Shown: in pieces, positions 45,139 to 53,499 of the stretch
Position numbering within the stretch: position 1 is the first letter of the stretch
Layout of the letters: the number at the start of each line of letters is the position of its first letter
Assembly (NCBI RefSeq): GCF_001653795.1
Contig: NZ_CP011514.1
Coordinates: 3,676,279-3,740,278, forward strand
Reading direction: 5' to 3'
DNA from: Mitsuaria sp. 7
GTDB lineage: Bacteria > Pseudomonadota > Gammaproteobacteria > Burkholderiales > Burkholderiaceae_C
DNA: 64,000 bases
Notes under the pieces: model-generated
Database searches by the model: none
What the model was told of the DNA's origin: nothing
Seen by the model: only the letters and a program-made list of their open reading frames with translations
Made by a program: the position numbers and the translations under genes

Positions 45139-46077
45139 TCACTCGCCGGCGCCGAGGTAGGCGCGGATCACTTCCGGGTTGGCGCGCACCTCGTCGGGCG
45201 TGCCGTCGCCGATCTTCTTCCCGTAGTCGAGCACCACGACGCGGTCGCTGATGTCCATCACCACGCCCATGTCGTGCTCGATCAGGACGATGGTCGTGCC
45301 GAACTCGTCGTTGACGTCCAGGATGAAGCGGCACATGTCCTGCTTCTCCTCGACGTTCATGCCGGCCATCGGCTCGTCGAGCAGCAGCACCTTGGGCTCC
45401 ATCGCCAGCGCGCGGCCCAGGTCCACGCGCTTCTGCAGGCCGTAGGAGAGTCCGCCGACCGGCGTCTTGCGATGCGCCTGGATCTCGAGGAAATCGATGA
45501 TCCGCTCGACCTTCTCGCGGTGCTCGATCTCCTCCTGCGCGGCCGGACCGATCCGCAGCGCCTGCCACAGCAGGTTGCGCTTCATGTGCAGGTTGCGGCC
45601 GGACATGATGTTGTCCAGCACGCTCATGCCCTTGAACAGCGCCAGGTTCTGGAAGGTGCGCGCGACGCCGCGTTCGGCCATGCGGCGCAGCCGCGCGCGC
45701 GGGCTCCACTGCCGCACGTCCTCGCCGCGGTAGCGGATGCCGCCCTGCTGCGGCTGGTAGACGCCGTTGATGCAGTTCAGCATCGAGCTCTTGCCGGCGC
45801 CGTTGGGGCCGATGATGGCGCGGATCTCGTGCTCGCGGACGTCGAAGCTGATGTCGTTGAGCGCCTTCACGCCGCCGAAGGACAGCGAGATGTGCTCGAC
45901 CTCGAGGATCACCTCGCCGATGCGGCGGCCCGGCGACGCGTCGCCCGCGGACCGGGGCGACGCCGCGCCCTGCGCCGGCGCTGCCGGTGGCGCGGCATGG
46001 CCGGCTTCCTGGAACTGCGCCCCGGCCGCGGAGTCGCCTGCGGCGCCCCCGGCATTGACGGTGAGACTGGCGCTCAT
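45139..46077 (-). CDS. livG: ABC transporter ATP-binding protein (LivG-like)
   Basis: A 312-residue ATPase of the LivG type. Walker A GPNGAGKSSMLNC, signature LSYGLQKRVDLGRAL, Walker B VLLLDEPMAGMN, and IVLIEHDMGVVMDISDRVVV then LDYGKKIGDG. The first ~55 residues are an Ala/Gly-rich leader. The ATG overlaps the stop of the acyl-CoA ligase upstream (TGATG). Confidence 0.93.
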   Translation of the reverse strand: MSASLTVNAGGAAGDSAAGAQFQEAGHAAPPAAPAQGAASPRSAGDASPGRRIGEVILEVEHISLSFGGVKALNDISFDVREHEIRAIIGPNGAGKSSMLNCINGVYQPQQGGIRYRGEDVRQWSPRARLRRMAERGVARTFQNLALFKGMSVLDNIMSGRNLHMKRNLLWQALRIGPAAQEEIEHREKVERIIDFLEIQAHRKTPVGGLSYGLQKRVDLGRALAMEPKVLLLDEPMAGMNVEEKQDMCRFILDVNDEFGTTIVLIEHDMGVVMDISDRVVVLDYGKKIGDGTPDEVRANPEVIRAYLGAGE

Positions 46078-48023
46078 CAGGCGGCCCTCCGGGTGTGCGG
46101 GAAGGTGGTTGCCTCCTCGATGCGCAGGTCGGCGGACACGCTACCGCTGCGGCCGTCCTCGAAGCGGACCGCCGTCTCGATGAACTGCGAGGTCCTGCCC
46201 GCGTAGAGCGCGTCGATCAGCACGGCGTACTTCTCGGCGATCGCGCCGCGGCGGACCTTGCGGGTGCGCGTGAGCTCGCCGTCGTCGGCGTCGAGTTCCT
46301 TGTGCAGCACGAGGAAACGCGTGATCTGGCTGCCGGTCAGCCGCTCGTCCTGCGCGAGGTCCGCGTTCACCTTCTCCACGCAGTCCTTGATCAGCCCGAG
46401 CACTTCGGGCTTGCCCGCGAGGTCGGTGTAGCCGGCATAGGCGAGGTTGCGGCGCTCGGCCCAGTTGCCGACGGCCTCGAAGTCGATGTTGACGAAGGCG
46501 CAGACGTGATCGCGCCCGTCGCCGAAGGCCACCGCCTCCTTGATGAACGCGAAGAACTTCAGCTTGTTCTCGACGTACTTGGGCGCGAACATCGCGCCGT
46601 CATGCGCACCGCCGCGCAGCCGGCCGACGTCCTTGGCGCGGTCGATGATCTTCAGGTGGCCGCCCGCGTCGAGGAAGCCCGCATCGCCGGTGCGGTACCA
46701 GCCGTCGGCGCCCAGCACCTCGGCCGTCGCTTCCGGGTTCTTGTAGTAGCCCTTGAGCAGGCCCGGCGACCGCACCAGGATCTCGCCGCTGTCCGCGAGC
46801 TTGATCTCCACGCCGTCGATGGGCACGCCGACGGTGTCGGACTTCGCCTCATGGTCCGGCTGCAGGCAGACGAAGACGGCCGTCTCGGTCGAGCCGTAGA
46901 GCTGCTTCAGGTTGATGCCGATGGAGCGGTAGAAGCTGAAGAGATCAGGACCGATCGCCTCGCCCGCGGTGTAGGCCACGCGCACCCGCGAGAAGCCCAG
47001 CGCGTTGCGCAGCGGGCCGTAGATCGCGAGGTCGCCGAGGCGGTACTTGAAGCGCTCCCACGCGTCGACCGGCTTGCCGTCCATCAGCGCCGGGCCGACG
47101 CGCTCCGCGAGCGCCATCGCCTTCGCGAAGAGCCAGCGCTTGGGCGCGCCGGCATCCTCCATGCGGATCATCACGCTGGTGAGCAGGCCTTCGAAGACCC
47201 GCGGCGGCGCGAAGTAGTAGGTCGGGCCGATCTCCTTGAGATCGATGCTGACGGTGCTCGCGGACTCGGGGCAGTTGACGACGTAGCCGCAGGCCAGCCA
47301 CTGCGCGTAGCTGAAGACGTTCTGGCCGATCCAGGCACAGGGCAGGTAGGCGAGGACCTCCTCGTCGGCGGTGAGCTTGTCGAAGCGCGCGCCGGCCTGG
47401 GCGCGGTCGATCAGCGAGGTATGCGTGTGCACCACGCCTTTCGGATGGCCGGTGGTGCCGGAGGTGAAGAACATCGCCGCCACGTCGCCGGCACGGCCGG
47501 CGTCGACCTCGCGCTCGAACCAGCCGGGATGGCGCATGGCATGGGCTCGGCCGTCGTCGCACAGGCTGTCGATCGAGGCGAGTCCGTCCGCCGCGTAATG
47601 GCGCAGGCCGCGCGGATCGTCGAACCAGATGCGCCGCAGCGCGGGGCATTGATCGCGGATCTCGAGCAGCTTGTCGACCTGCTCCTGGTCCTCGACGACG
47701 ACGAAGGCGACGTCGGCGTTCTGCAGCGGGTAGGCGAATTCAGCGGCGACCGCGTCCTGGTACAGCGGCACGGGGATCGCGCCCAGCGACTGCGCGGCGA
47801 GCATCGAGGCGTAGAGCCGGGGCCGGTTCTCGCCGATCACGACGAGGTGCTGACCGCGTGTCATGCCGGCGGCGGCGAAGCCGTGCGCAAGGTCGCGCAC
47901 GAGCGCCGCCAGCGCCGCCCAGTCGAGGGTCTGCCAGATGCCGAGCTCCTTCTCGCGTAGCGCCGGCGCGTGGGGGCGCTGGGCGGCGTGGGCGAACAGC
48001 AAGCGGGGGAAGGTGTGTTCCAC
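46077..48023 (-). CDS. Long-chain fatty-acid-CoA ligase-like AMP-binding protein
   Basis: A 648-residue adenylate-forming ligase. The P-loop is FFTSGTTGHPKG, then QLYGSTETAVFV, GWYRTGDAGFLD and HLKIIDRAKDVGRLRGG. It activates a carboxylate to an acyl-CoA; the family covers long-chain and aryl acids, so the substrate is uncertain. The GTG at 48023 is the better start, since it has a clean SD (AAGGAG) 6 bp upstream, whereas the ATG at 48056 has none. First gene of the operon that runs to 39144, and its upstream region faces away from a Crp/Fnr gene. Confidence 0.9.
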   Translation of the reverse strand: MEHTFPRLLFAHAAQRPHAPALREKELGIWQTLDWAALAALVRDLAHGFAAAGMTRGQHLVVIGENRPRLYASMLAAQSLGAIPVPLYQDAVAAEFAYPLQNADVAFVVVEDQEQVDKLLEIRDQCPALRRIWFDDPRGLRHYAADGLASIDSLCDDGRAHAMRHPGWFEREVDAGRAGDVAAMFFTSGTTGHPKGVVHTHTSLIDRAQAGARFDKLTADEEVLAYLPCAWIGQNVFSYAQWLACGYVVNCPESASTVSIDLKEIGPTYYFAPPRVFEGLLTSVMIRMEDAGAPKRWLFAKAMALAERVGPALMDGKPVDAWERFKYRLGDLAIYGPLRNALGFSRVRVAYTAGEAIGPDLFSFYRSIGINLKQLYGSTETAVFVCLQPDHEAKSDTVGVPIDGVEIKLADSGEILVRSPGLLKGYYKNPEATAEVLGADGWYRTGDAGFLDAGGHLKIIDRAKDVGRLRGGAHDGAMFAPKYVENKLKFFAFIKEAVAFGDGRDHVCAFVNIDFEAVGNWAERRNLAYAGYTDLAGKPEVLGLIKDCVEKVNADLAQDERLTGSQITRFLVLHKELDADDGELTRTRKVRRGAIAEKYAVLIDALYAGRTSQFIETAVRFEDGRSGSVSADLRIEEATTFPHTRRAA

Positions 48024-48119
48024 CGTCGTCTCCTTTGTCCTCCCCGCTGTCGCCATCTCTATGGAGGCGCTCTGATCGCGGGGCTGCGCCGACTGTAGGC
48101 CGGCCCATTGACGTCGTGT

Positions 48120-48135
48120 TGTCGTTGCGACGACA
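48120..48135. promoter_or_regulatory. Small inverted repeat upstream of the ligase/ABC operon
   Basis: A 6-bp inverted repeat, TGTCGT-TGCG-ACGACA, lies about 97 bp upstream of the GTG start of the operon. It may be an operator or a chance palindrome. A Crp/Fnr gene is nearby, but the sequence is not a CRP/FNR consensus. Confidence 0.3.
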
Positions 48136-48170
48136 GTCCTAGGGAGACTTCGGGGGAGCGTTTTCCCGGA

Positions 48171-48650
48171 TCAGGCTGCCATGTTTGCGATGGCGTCCCT
48201 GCGGGCCTTGCGGTCAACAGGCGGTTGCAGCGTCGACGCGATGGTCAGGGGCGGAAGTCCGCACCGGGGCCCGTACGCAGTCCAGGACAGTCCGATAAGT
48301 CGCGGCGCTTCGGCTGTCCGGATGTCGATGCACAGGCTGCGCAAGCCATGCTGCAGCGCTGCCAGAGCTTCCGGCTGCATCAGGCCCGCGCGCCAGCGGT
48401 CATGGAGCAACCTGATCCGGTACCCCATGGACTGCCAGACGCCGCTCTCCTCGCAGCGCAGCCTCAGCTTTCCGATCAGGTTTCCGAATTGGACGACGTC
48501 CCGGGGAATGACGATCTCATCGGGACACAGTGCCTGCGGCTCAGTCCCGTCGCCGGTCAAGTCCTCAACGGCGTTCGACAACATGCGATCGTTCAAGGAC
48601 ATCATTTCGTCGAGATAGCGCTGGAGCCTTTCCGTGCAACATCGGATCAC
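48171..48650 (-). CDS. Hypothetical protein
   Basis: A 159-residue protein of unknown role. The sequence is not low-complexity and looks coded: RLQRYLDEMMSLNDRMLSNA at the start, IVIPRDVVQFGNLIGKLRLR in the middle, and two Cys near 60-80. The start is doubtful: a GTG at 48650 is the longest, and ATGs near 48605 would remove ~15 residues; no SD is obvious. It is oriented with the ligase operon and lies between it and the Crp/Fnr gene. Confidence 0.5.
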   Translation of the reverse strand: MIRCCTERLQRYLDEMMSLNDRMLSNAVEDLTGDGTEPQALCPDEIVIPRDVVQFGNLIGKLRLRCEESGVWQSMGYRIRLLHDRWRAGLMQPEALAALQHGLRSLCIDIRTAEAPRLIGLSWTAYGPRCGLPPLTIASTLQPPVDRKARRDAIANMAA

Positions 48651-48766
48651 ATGTCAAAAAGGGGAAGCTGCGCTAGTCGTCGAGGTTGTCATCCGGGTTC
48701 CTGCTCCGTGTTTCCCCCAGGGCCCCTCGTCAGGTTCGTGTCATGCACAGGCGCGATGAACGGGGG

Positions 48767-49558
48767 ATGGCTCCGACCACCGACACCGTTGTCCACGCCG
48801 CGCCGGGTTCCCCCCCGCCCGCGGCCCTGCAGCCGTCCGTCTCCGGAGCCGTCCCGACGCAGCCGATACGGCTGCGGGCGCGGGCCGCGAGCGCGCAGGA
48901 GATGAGCGCCATTCCCTGGCTGAAGGCCATCGAGCCCGAACTGCGCGAACGCGTCGCTTCGAGCATCCAGGTGGCGGAGGTCGAGGTCGGCGAGCGCATC
49001 TGCCGCATCGGGCGCGAGGCCAACTTCTGGTTCGGCGTGGTCGACGGGCTGCTGAAGATGAGCAACGACGAGGCGGCGGCGCGGCAGGTCACCTTCACGG
49101 GGGTGCCTCCGGGGGGCTGGTTCGGCGAAGGCACGCTGCTCAAGCGCGAGGCCTACCGCTACAACATCCAGGCGCTGCGGCGCAGCGTGGTGGCGGGGCT
49201 GCCGCTGGAGAGCTTCCACGAACTGCTGGCGACCAGCCTGGCCTTCAACCGCTACGTGCTCAACCAGCTCAACGAACGGCTGGGCCAGTTCATCGCCGCG
49301 CGCGAGATCGACCGCCAGAGCGACCCCGACCTGCGCGTGGCGCGCAATCTGGCGTCACTCTTCCATCCGCAGCTCTACCCCGGCGTGAACGGGCTGCTGC
49401 GCATCACGCAGCAGGAGCTGGGACACCTGGTGGGGCTCTCGCGCCAGCGCGTCAACGAGGCGCTGCGCCACCTGCAGGAGCAGCGCCTGATCGCCGTGGA
49501 ATACGGCGGGCTCAGGGTGCTCGATCTGGCGGGACTGCGGGTGTATCCGCAGCAGTAG
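48767..49558 (+). CDS. Crp/Fnr-family transcriptional regulator
   Basis: A 263-residue regulator. A variable Pro/Ala-rich N-terminus (1-~45) is followed by a cNMP-binding-like domain (~50-170; VGERICRIGREANFWFGVVD, PPGGWFGEGTLL) and a C-terminal winged HTH (~205-255; LRITQQELGHLVGLSRQRVN then EALRHLQEQRLIAV). There are no Fnr-type iron-sulphur cysteines in the N-terminus, so oxygen sensing is unlikely. It diverges from the acyl-CoA ligase/ABC transporter operon and may control it. The ATG at 48767 is preferred; one at 48743 is possible. Confidence 0.85.
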   Translation: MAPTTDTVVHAAPGSPPPAALQPSVSGAVPTQPIRLRARAASAQEMSAIPWLKAIEPELRERVASSIQVAEVEVGERICRIGREANFWFGVVDGLLKMSNDEAAARQVTFTGVPPGGWFGEGTLLKREAYRYNIQALRRSVVAGLPLESFHELLATSLAFNRYVLNQLNERLGQFIAAREIDRQSDPDLRVARNLASLFHPQLYPGVNGLLRITQQELGHLVGLSRQRVNEALRHLQEQRLIAVEYGGLRVLDLAGLRVYPQQ

Positions 49559-49567
49559 GGAGAGGCC

Positions 49568-50158
49568 TCAGGCCCCGAACGGTGTTGCCTCGGGCGGCTC
49601 CGACGACCGGGCCGCGTACTGCCCGGCGTTGATCTCGTAGAGCAGGCTCGCCGCCTCGCCCGGACAGTCGGCGACCGAACCGGTCAATCGCAGGCCGACA
49701 CGCTCCAGCGTCTTGCGCGCCGCCGTGTTGCCCGGCGCCAGCAGTGCGTGCACCGACGTCGCATGCAGGCTCTCGAAGGCCAGCGCCAACGCGGCCGTCG
49801 CCATCTCCGCCGCATAACCGCGGCCCCAGTGGTCGGACAGGAAGTGGAACTCCAGCAGCAGCGCCGGCGCGCCGCAGATGCGGCCCCGGCTCAGGCCGCC
49901 GAATCCGATCGCGCCCAGCGAGGGCTGTTCCCGCAGCGCCACCGCCCACGGTCCCAGACCGTCGCGTGTCCACAGCGCGCGCCACAGCTCCAGCCGCTCC
50001 GACGCCGCCGGGCCGCCCGCATCGAATCGGCGATTCGCGGGATCGGTCAGCAGGTCGCGGAAGCTGCGCGCATCCGCGGCGGCGGGCGGACGCAAGGTCA
50101 GCCGACGGGTCGCGGTGAGCCGCTCGACGGCGGGGATGGAGATGAAGGGCGCTAGCAT
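49568..50158 (-). CDS. GNAT family N-acetyltransferase
   Basis: A 196-residue RimJ/RimL-like acetyltransferase. Blocks are RRLTLRPPAAADARSFRDLL, a central GFGGLSRGRICGAPALLLEF strand, and the acetyl-CoA loop DHWGRGYAAEMATAALALAF, then TSVHALLAPGNTAARKTLER. The target is unknown. The ATG at 50158 is preferred over a TTG 15 bp earlier. It converges with the Crp/Fnr gene. Confidence 0.85.
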   Translation of the reverse strand: MLAPFISIPAVERLTATRRLTLRPPAAADARSFRDLLTDPANRRFDAGGPAASERLELWRALWTRDGLGPWAVALREQPSLGAIGFGGLSRGRICGAPALLLEFHFLSDHWGRGYAAEMATAALALAFESLHATSVHALLAPGNTAARKTLERVGLRLTGSVADCPGEAASLLYEINAGQYAARSSEPPEATPFGA

Positions 50159-50504
50159 AGGGTTAACCCGCAAATTATGCGCCCAAGCCGGATTTCAAGT
50201 GCACCTTCGACCGAGGGGTCGGTGACAGGCCCGGACTTGCGTCACGAAACGTGACGAAGGAGATGGAACCGCAGAAGCTTTGAACCCGATGCGCGTCAAT
50301 CGCCCACCCGTCGCCCGCCAGTCGCCCTCAACGCGGGCGATGCCCCCCGCGTGAGCGGTGCCGACAGCCCGCGGACAGGTCGGGCGTTCCCTGCTGGCAT
50401 AGCATTCCCGGCATCCGCGGGGCTCGCGGGGGGACGCCTCCCCACCGGGTCCCGTCCCTTCAGGACGACGCGGCGCCCGGCGCCGCAGGAACGAGAGCCT
50501 CGTG
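50159..50504. other. Divergent intergenic region
   Basis: About 346 bp between the GNAT gene and the OmpR/HK pair without a convincing gene. It contains the palindrome at 50240-50256 and a short GC-rich stretch near the regulator gene. A promoter for the two-component pair is expected here, but I cannot place its -35/-10 with confidence. Confidence 0.4.
50240..50256. promoter_or_regulatory. Palindromic candidate operator
   Basis: Perfect inverted repeat CGTCACG-AAA-CGTGACG, ~250 bp upstream of the OmpR-type regulator gene and ~80 bp upstream of the divergent GNAT gene. The 7-bp arms and short spacer look like a dimeric regulator site. The protein that would bind is not known. Confidence 0.45.
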
Positions 50505-51188
50505 ATGAAGCTGCTGGTCATCGAAGACAACCCGGACATCGTCGCGAACCTGTTCGCCTATCTGGAGCCCATGGGCTACGCACTGGACGTGGCCCGCAAC
50601 GGCCTGGGCGGCCTGGCGCAGGCCGCCGCCGGCTCCTACGACGCGATCGTGCTGGACCTGACCCTCCCCGGCCTGGACGGCCTGGACGTCGCCCGCCGCC
50701 TGCGCAAGGACTTCCGCCGTCCCACGCCCATCCTCATGCTGACCGCCCGCGACACGATCGCGGACAAGGTCACCGGCTTCGAGAGCGGCGCCGACGACTA
50801 CCTCGTCAAGCCCTTCTCGCTGGTCGAGCTGGAGATCCGCCTCAAGGCGCTGATGCGGCGCTCCCACGGCCTGAACCTCAGCTCGGCGGTGAGCTACGCG
50901 GACGTCAACTACGACCCCGACACGCTGGAGGCCACCCGCGCCGGCAAGCCGCTGCAGCTGACGCCGACCGGCTACAAGCTGCTGTCCGCGCTGCTGCGCG
51001 AGGCGCCCAAGCTGGTCCGCCGCGAGGACCTCGAGCGCGAGGTCTGGGGCAACGATCCGCCCGACAGCGACGCGCTGCGCACCCACATCCACGCGCTGCG
51101 CGCGGCGCTGGACAAGCCCTTCCCCGTCCCGCTGCTGAAGACCCATCCGGGCATCGGCTACCGGCTGGTGTCGCCTGATGCGGGATGA
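50505..51188 (+). CDS. OmpR-family response regulator
   Basis: A 227-residue regulator. The receiver domain (1-115) starts MKLLVIEDNPDIVANLF, with phospho-acceptor Asp51 (AIVLDLTLPG), ILMLTARD and the VKPFSLVELEIR switch region. The C-terminal winged helix (~125-225) contains LQLTPTGYKLLSALL and DSDALRTHIHALR. The ATG at 50505 is used; a GTG directly before it would add one residue. The kinase gene overlaps its 3' end by 11 bp. Confidence 0.92.
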   Translation: MKLLVIEDNPDIVANLFAYLEPMGYALDVARNGLGGLAQAAAGSYDAIVLDLTLPGLDGLDVARRLRKDFRRPTPILMLTARDTIADKVTGFESGADDYLVKPFSLVELEIRLKALMRRSHGLNLSSAVSYADVNYDPDTLEATRAGKPLQLTPTGYKLLSALLREAPKLVRREDLEREVWGNDPPDSDALRTHIHALRAALDKPFPVPLLKTHPGIGYRLVSPDAG

Positions 51189-52554
51189 GCCGCGGCGCGA
51201 CCGCGGCCAACACCGCAGCGACCACCGCGGCGATCCTCGTGCCGGCCGGTCGACGGCCGCGCCGACGACGCTGCGCACCCGCGTGGCCGCTGCGTTCCTG
51301 CTGCTGACGCTGCTGGTCTGCGGCGCCTTCGCGGTGGCCGCGGTGCGCATCGCCTCGAGCATCGAGGACCGCCTCGTCGACCAGCGCCTGGACCGCACCG
51401 CCGACGAACTGGTGGCCCGCGAGAAGCAGGGCCTGGACGCGGACCTGCCGCCCAGCGTCACGCTCTACCGCGGCGACGCGATCCCGCAGGCGCTGCGGGG
51501 CAAGCCGCCCGGCAAGTACACGCTGCCGCAGGAGGACGCCACCTTCACCGCACTGGTCCGGGACGACCTCGGGACGGTCTTCGTGCTGACCGACCGCGAC
51601 GAGGACTTCGCCAAGATCGAGGCCGGCGTCTACGGCCTGCTCGGCCTGGCCTTCGTCTGCTGCCTGGGACTGGCGCTGTTCCTGGCGCAGCTGACCGCGA
51701 GCCGCATCGTCGCCCCGGTCACCGCGCTGGCCCGCGCCGTCGAGACCGACGCCGCGCCGCGCGCCTATCCGCTGCTGGACTCCACCGACGAACTGGGCGT
51801 GCTGTCGCGCGCCTTCGCGGCCAAGACCGAGGCGCAACAGCGCTACCTGGACCGCGAGCGCTGGTTCACCGGCGACGTCAGCCATGAGCTGCGCACGCCG
51901 CTGGCGGTCATGCTGGGCGCGGCCGAAATCCTGAAGGCGCGCCTGCAAGGCCGCGACGACATGGTGGAGCTGGCCGAGCGCATCCGGCGCACGGCGGCCG
52001 ACACCAGCGAGCGCGTCGTCGCCATGCTGCTGCTGTCGCGCGACCCGGCCAGCATCGGCGCGCCGCCGACCGCGCTGCTGCCGCTGCTGCGCCAGGAGAT
52101 GGACCGCTGCCGGCCGCTGCTCAAGGGCAAGGAGGTCGAGATGACGCTGCATGCCGCGCCCGCCGACGCCGGACTGGAAGTGCCGGCGCGGCCCGAGCTC
52201 GCGGCCATCGCGCTGGGCAACCTGATCCGCAACGCCTGCCAGTTCACCGACCAGGGTCACGTGGACATCCGGCTCGAGGCCGGCCGCGTGGTCATCGAGG
52301 ACACCGGCATCGGCATCCCGCCGGCCGTGCGCGACCGGATCTTCGACCGTTTCATGCAGGTCGACCCCGCCGGCGCCGGCAGCGCGGGTCTCGGCCTGGC
52401 CATCGTCAAGCGCGTCGCCGAGCACCTGGGCTGGAGCGTCAGCCTCGAAGCACCGGCCCGCGGCGGTACGCGATTCGTACTGACTTTTCCCGCCTCGCCC
52501 GCGCCTGCCGAGGCGTCGGGCCGTCTCTCCGGACATGCCCCCGGTTTGAGTTGA
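51178..52554 (+). CDS. Sensor histidine kinase
   Basis: A 458-residue inner-membrane kinase that pairs with the OmpR-type regulator. The N-terminus has a transmembrane segment (AAAFLLLTLLVCGAFAVAA) and a second one (YGLLGLAFVCCLGLALFLA) that flank a short periplasmic domain (~60-150). A HAMP linker precedes the phospho-acceptor His236 in GDVSHELRTPLAVM, and the ATPase domain has NLIRNACQFT, EDTGIGIP and GSAGLGLAIV. The signal is unknown. It overlaps the regulator gene by 11 bp. A non-coding gap with a LexA box follows. Confidence 0.92.
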   Translation: MRDEPRRDRGQHRSDHRGDPRAGRSTAAPTTLRTRVAAAFLLLTLLVCGAFAVAAVRIASSIEDRLVDQRLDRTADELVAREKQGLDADLPPSVTLYRGDAIPQALRGKPPGKYTLPQEDATFTALVRDDLGTVFVLTDRDEDFAKIEAGVYGLLGLAFVCCLGLALFLAQLTASRIVAPVTALARAVETDAAPRAYPLLDSTDELGVLSRAFAAKTEAQQRYLDRERWFTGDVSHELRTPLAVMLGAAEILKARLQGRDDMVELAERIRRTAADTSERVVAMLLLSRDPASIGAPPTALLPLLRQEMDRCRPLLKGKEVEMTLHAAPADAGLEVPARPELAAIALGNLIRNACQFTDQGHVDIRLEAGRVVIEDTGIGIPPAVRDRIFDRFMQVDPAGAGSAGLGLAIVKRVAEHLGWSVSLEAPARGGTRFVLTFPASPAPAEASGRLSGHAPGLS

Positions 52555-52586
52555 AACAGCCCTGGACGGGCCTGCCGTCGTCCTAT

Positions 52587-52604
52587 ACTGTATGCAAATA
52601 CAGT
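52587..52604 (+). promoter_or_regulatory. LexA (SOS) box upstream of imuA
   Basis: The sequence ACTGTATGCAAATACAGT is a perfect 7-bp inverted repeat matching the LexA consensus CTGT-N8-ACAG (core 52588-52603). It lies about 55 bp before the imuA ATG. LexA bound here would repress the imuA-imuB-dnaE2 operon until DNA damage. Confidence 0.93.
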
Positions 52605-52656
52605 GATTCCACGCCGGTTCTCCAACCGGCGTTTTTGTCTCCAGTCGACGACCGCC

Positions 52657-53499
52657 ATGCCTTCCCCGTCCGCCCCTCTTGCCCCCCTTCCGCCCGCCGT
52701 GGCGAAAGCGATCTGGCGCGGCGACTCGATGGGTCGCGGCACCGACACCGTCTGGCCCAGCGGGTTCGACGCGCTCGATGCCGAACTGCCGGGCGGCGGC
52801 TGGCCGGGGCGCCAGTTGACCGAGGTGCTGCTGCCGCAGTTCTCGCTGGCCGAATGGCGGCTGGCGGGGCCGGCGCTGCGACGTGTCGTCGCCGACGGCG
52901 CCGCGGTGGCGATGGTGGGGCCGCCCAAGCGTCCCCACCTGCCCGGCCTGATGCATCTGGGGCTGGATGAACGGCACCTCGTCTGGATCGACGCGCGCGC
53001 GCCGTCGGAGCGGCTCTGGTGCGCCGAACAGCTGATCAAGTCCAACGCCGCCGGCGCCGTGCTGGCCTGGATGCCGCAGGCCGCGCCCGAGCAGTTGCGA
53101 AGGCTGCAGGTGCTGGCGCAGTCGTTCGAAGGACCGGTGTTCCTGTTCCGGCCTCTGGGCGCGCGCCATGACCCGTCGCCGGCCCCGTTGCGGGTGCTGG
53201 CGACCATCGATGTCGACTGGGCCCTGGACGTCCAGATCCTCAAGCGCAAGGGCCCCGCGCACGAGACCCCGTTGCGCCTGGCGTCTATCCCCGGCGGGCT
53301 GGAGCGCGTGCTGACGCCGCGCGTGATGCGGCCCAGCACGATGCGTCCGGTGGCGCCCGTGCCGGTCCCGGTCGTCGAAGCAGCCACCAACGCCCATGCC
53401 CTGTCCCCGAGCGAGCCCGTCCCGCTCGCCCTGTTCCCGGAGTTCTCCCATGCTGTGGGTCGCCCTGGTATTGCCGCCTCGTCCGCCGGCACCGTTTGA
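52657..53499 (+). CDS. imuA: Translesion synthesis accessory protein ImuA
   Basis: A 280-residue RecA-like accessory protein of the SOS mutasome. The RecA-fold parts are ALDAELPGGGWPGRQLTEVL and LVWIDARAPSERLWCAEQLI; the family often lacks full catalytic residues. Residues ~230-280 are Pro/Ala-rich and poorly conserved. The 3' end overlaps imuB by 50 bp, so translation is tightly linked. ImuA, ImuB and DnaE2 together do error-prone bypass of damaged DNA. Confidence 0.9.
   Translation: MPSPSAPLAPLPPAVAKAIWRGDSMGRGTDTVWPSGFDALDAELPGGGWPGRQLTEVLLPQFSLAEWRLAGPALRRVVADGAAVAMVGPPKRPHLPGLMHLGLDERHLVWIDARAPSERLWCAEQLIKSNAAGAVLAWMPQAAPEQLRRLQVLAQSFEGPVFLFRPLGARHDPSPAPLRVLATIDVDWALDVQILKRKGPAHETPLRLASIPGGLERVLTPRVMRPSTMRPVAPVPVPVVEAATNAHALSPSEPVPLALFPEFSHAVGRPGIAASSAGTV

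Noticed and set aside
48181..48618. A plus-strand frame opposite the hypothetical gene at 48171-48650
   Set aside because: The product is Ser/Arg-rich without sequence character; the minus-strand frame looks more like a real protein, though it is also unproven.
50262..50283. A mini reading frame after GAAGGAG (ATG GAA CCG CAG AAG CTT TGA), possible leader peptide
   Set aside because: The SD touches the ATG with no spacing, the frame is only six codons, and no attenuator hairpins follow.
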